NCBI GenBank assembly: GCA_002731875.1
Contig: PCCY01000011.1
Coordinates: 54,984-118,983 of the forward strand
Source: Roseobacter sp.
GTDB taxonomy: Bacteria; Pseudomonadota; Alphaproteobacteria; Rhodobacterales; Rhodobacteraceae
DNA: 64,000 bases
Reading direction: 5' to 3'
Shown: piece by piece, positions 62,958 through 64,000 of the stretch
Position numbering within the stretch: the first letter of the stretch is position 1
How the letters are laid out: the number at the start of each line of letters is the position of its first letter
Made by a program: the position numbers and the translations under genes
The notes under the pieces: model-generated
Seen by the model: only the letters and a program-made list of their open reading frames with translations
What the model was told of the DNA's origin: nothing
The model's database searches: none

Positions 62958-63838
62958 TCGTCACCTTCCTTCTTAGTCTCGTCCAAAGTCTCGCTTTGAT
63001 CACCAGCTTCGGCTTTGTCCGAGTCAATGGATGCTTCGGCTTCCGCAAGTGCTGCGGCTTCCGTTGCGGCTTGCTCTTCAGCCAAACGCTTGGCTTCTGC
63101 TTCGGCCTCTGCCGCTGCTGCGGCGGCGGCTTCTTCAGCGGCTTTGGAAGCTTCTTCGGCGGCGGAGCGCAGAGCGGCGGGTACGATTGCGCTGTCTGGG
63201 AACGGCTTTTTCACCGCGTCCTTAACAGTCACCCAGCCACCTTTCGACCCAGGTACGGCACCTTTGACCATGATCAGACCACGTGCGCTGTCGGTTTTGA
63301 CAACTTCGAGGTTCTGAGTGGTGACACGGGCAGCGCCCATGTGACCGGCCATTTTCTTGCCTTTGAAAACCTTGCCTGGATCCTGACACTGACCTGTCGA
63401 ACCGTGCGAACGGTGCGAGATCGAAACACCGTGTGTCGCACGCAGACCGCCAAAGTTGTGGCGTTTCATCGCACCGGCAAAACCTTTACCGATGGAGGTG
63501 CCTGCAACGTCAACATACTGACCAGCAAAGTAATGGTCGGCGATGATTTCTTCGCCGACATTCAACATGGCTTCGGGGTCAATGCGGAATTCCGCAACCT
63601 TGCGCTTCGGTTCAACCTTTGCCGCAGCAAAGTGACCACGCATAGGTGCCGATGTCCGTTTAACCTTGGCTGTACCGGCGCCGAGCTGAACCGCTGTGTA
63701 GCCGTCCCGTTCGATGGTACGCTGAGCCACAACCTGAAGTTTGTCGAGCTGAAGAACGGTTACAGGAATCTGCTTACCGTCTTCCATGAACAAACGGGTC
63801 ATGCCCATCTTTTTTGCAATAACGCCTGAGCGCAACAT
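62954..63838 (-). CDS. rplC: 50S ribosomal protein L3 with long acidic C-terminal extension
   Basis: A 294-residue L3; the core (about residues 1-217) is normal, with [20 protein letters not shown] and [20 protein letters not shown]. After [20 protein letters not shown] there are about 70 residues of Ala/Glu-rich, coiled-coil-like sequence ending DETKKEGDE. Typical L3 is 205-220 residues, so this tail is an addition. Confidence 0.97.
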   Translation of the reverse strand: MLRSGVIAKKMGMTRLFMEDGKQIPVTVLQLDKLQVVAQRTIERDGYTAVQLGAGTAKVKRTSAPMRGHFAAAKVEPKRKVAEFRIDPEAMLNVGEEIIADHYFAGQYVDVAGTSIGKGFAGAMKRHNFGGLRATHGVSISHRSHGSTGQCQDPGKVFKGKKMAGHMGAARVTTQNLEVVKTDSARGLIMVKGAVPGSKGGWVTVKDAVKKPFPDSAIVPAALRSAAEEASKAAEEAAAAAAAEAEAEAKRLAEEQAATEAAALAEAEASIDSDKAEAGDQSETLDETKKEGDE

Positions 63839-63856
63839 ATTATTACCCTCCTACGC

Positions 63857-64000
63857 TTATGACTGCAGCTTGATCTCGACGTCCACACCAGCGGCCAGGT
63901 CGAGCTTCATCAGCGCGTCCACGGTCTGGGGGGTCGGATCAACGATATCCAGCAGACGCTTGTGCGTGCGGATTTCGAACTGGTCACGGGATTTCTTGTC
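63857..64000 (-). CDS. rpsJ: 30S ribosomal protein S10, cut by the window edge
   Basis: The last 47 residues of S10 ([20 protein letters not shown], ending [11 protein letters not shown]) run from the window edge to a stop at 63857-63859. S10 is both a 30S protein and NusE. It begins the S10 operon upstream of rplC. Confidence 0.96.
   Translation of the reverse strand, partial: DKKSRDQFEIRTHKRLLDIVDPTPQTVDALMKLDLAAGVDVEIKLQS

Noticed and set aside
1..64000. tRNA, rRNA, tmRNA, or other structural RNA genes
   Set aside because: No cloverleaf with conserved T-loop/CCA context or rRNA-like sequence was found by eye; a covariance search would be needed to exclude small RNAs.

Overview
The window looks like a chromosomal segment of an alphaproteobacterium of the Rhodobacteraceae (Roseobacter group). 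The case rests on the gene set and order: clpP-clpX, an NDUFA12-type complex I protein beside an MlaD-like protein and a DUF2155 protein, accB-accC-aat, the general amino-acid transporter aapJQMP, an ATP12 chaperone, GapR, and a large ribosomal protein superoperon with an alpha-proteobacterial gene complement. I cannot name the species from sequence alone.

Layout. 1-1.5 kb: zinc uptake (zur, cut by the window edge, divergent from znuA across a palindromic Zur-type box). 1.7-3.8 kb: Tat-exported PhoX phosphatase behind a good Pho box. 4.0-6.1 kb: clpP-clpX. 6.2-10.4 kb: a Rid protein, the NDUFA12/mlaD/DUF2155 cluster and, on the other strand, accB-accC-aat. 10.5-17.4 kb: an acyl-CoA synthetase convergent with a five-gene Liv-type ABC importer. 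17.6-22.4 kb: an XRE/DUF2083 regulator, a single-domain response regulator, a two-helix membrane protein and a histidine kinase whose sensor is a whole sodium:solute symporter domain. 22.4-23.6 kb: small genes including gapR. 24.1-30.9 kb: an accessory catabolic cluster with two Rieske oxygenases, a Rid protein, a DUF1028 protein and a LysR regulator, convergent with an M20 deacylase and a flavoprotein monooxygenase. 31.2-33.2 kb: copper-type multicopper oxidase, DUF302 protein and a 31-residue membrane peptide.

33.8-36.3 kb is a small accessory island: an IS1595-family transposase, a Panacea (SocA/DUF4065) putative antitoxin with a toxin-like partner and a 47-residue ORF, a palindromic promoter placed exactly for a leaderless 35-residue ORF, and an orphan Cas2-like protein. 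36.4-40.8 kb: aapJQMP. 41.0-45.9 kb: deg-type protease, rarA, crcB, an RluC/D-type pseudouridine synthase and ATP12.

46.0-64.0 kb, all on the minus strand unless stated, is the S10-spc-alpha ribosomal superoperon from rpsJ (cut by the window edge) to rplQ. It is not one operon here. Hairpins with U-tracts, candidate promoters and inserted non-ribosomal genes divide it: [rpsJ-rplC-rplD-rplW], [DUF1206], [rplB-rpsS-rplV-rpsC-rplP], [plus-strand 2OG-oxygenase-like gene and a 70-residue protein], [rpmC-rpsQ and rplN to rpmD], [small secreted Cys/His protein], [rplO-secY-adk], [rpsM-rpsK-rpoA-rplQ]. I found no tRNA, rRNA or CRISPR array. The most interesting stretches are the split ribosomal superoperon with its passenger genes, the two-Rieske cluster, the Panacea/Cas2-like island and the symporter-kinase module.
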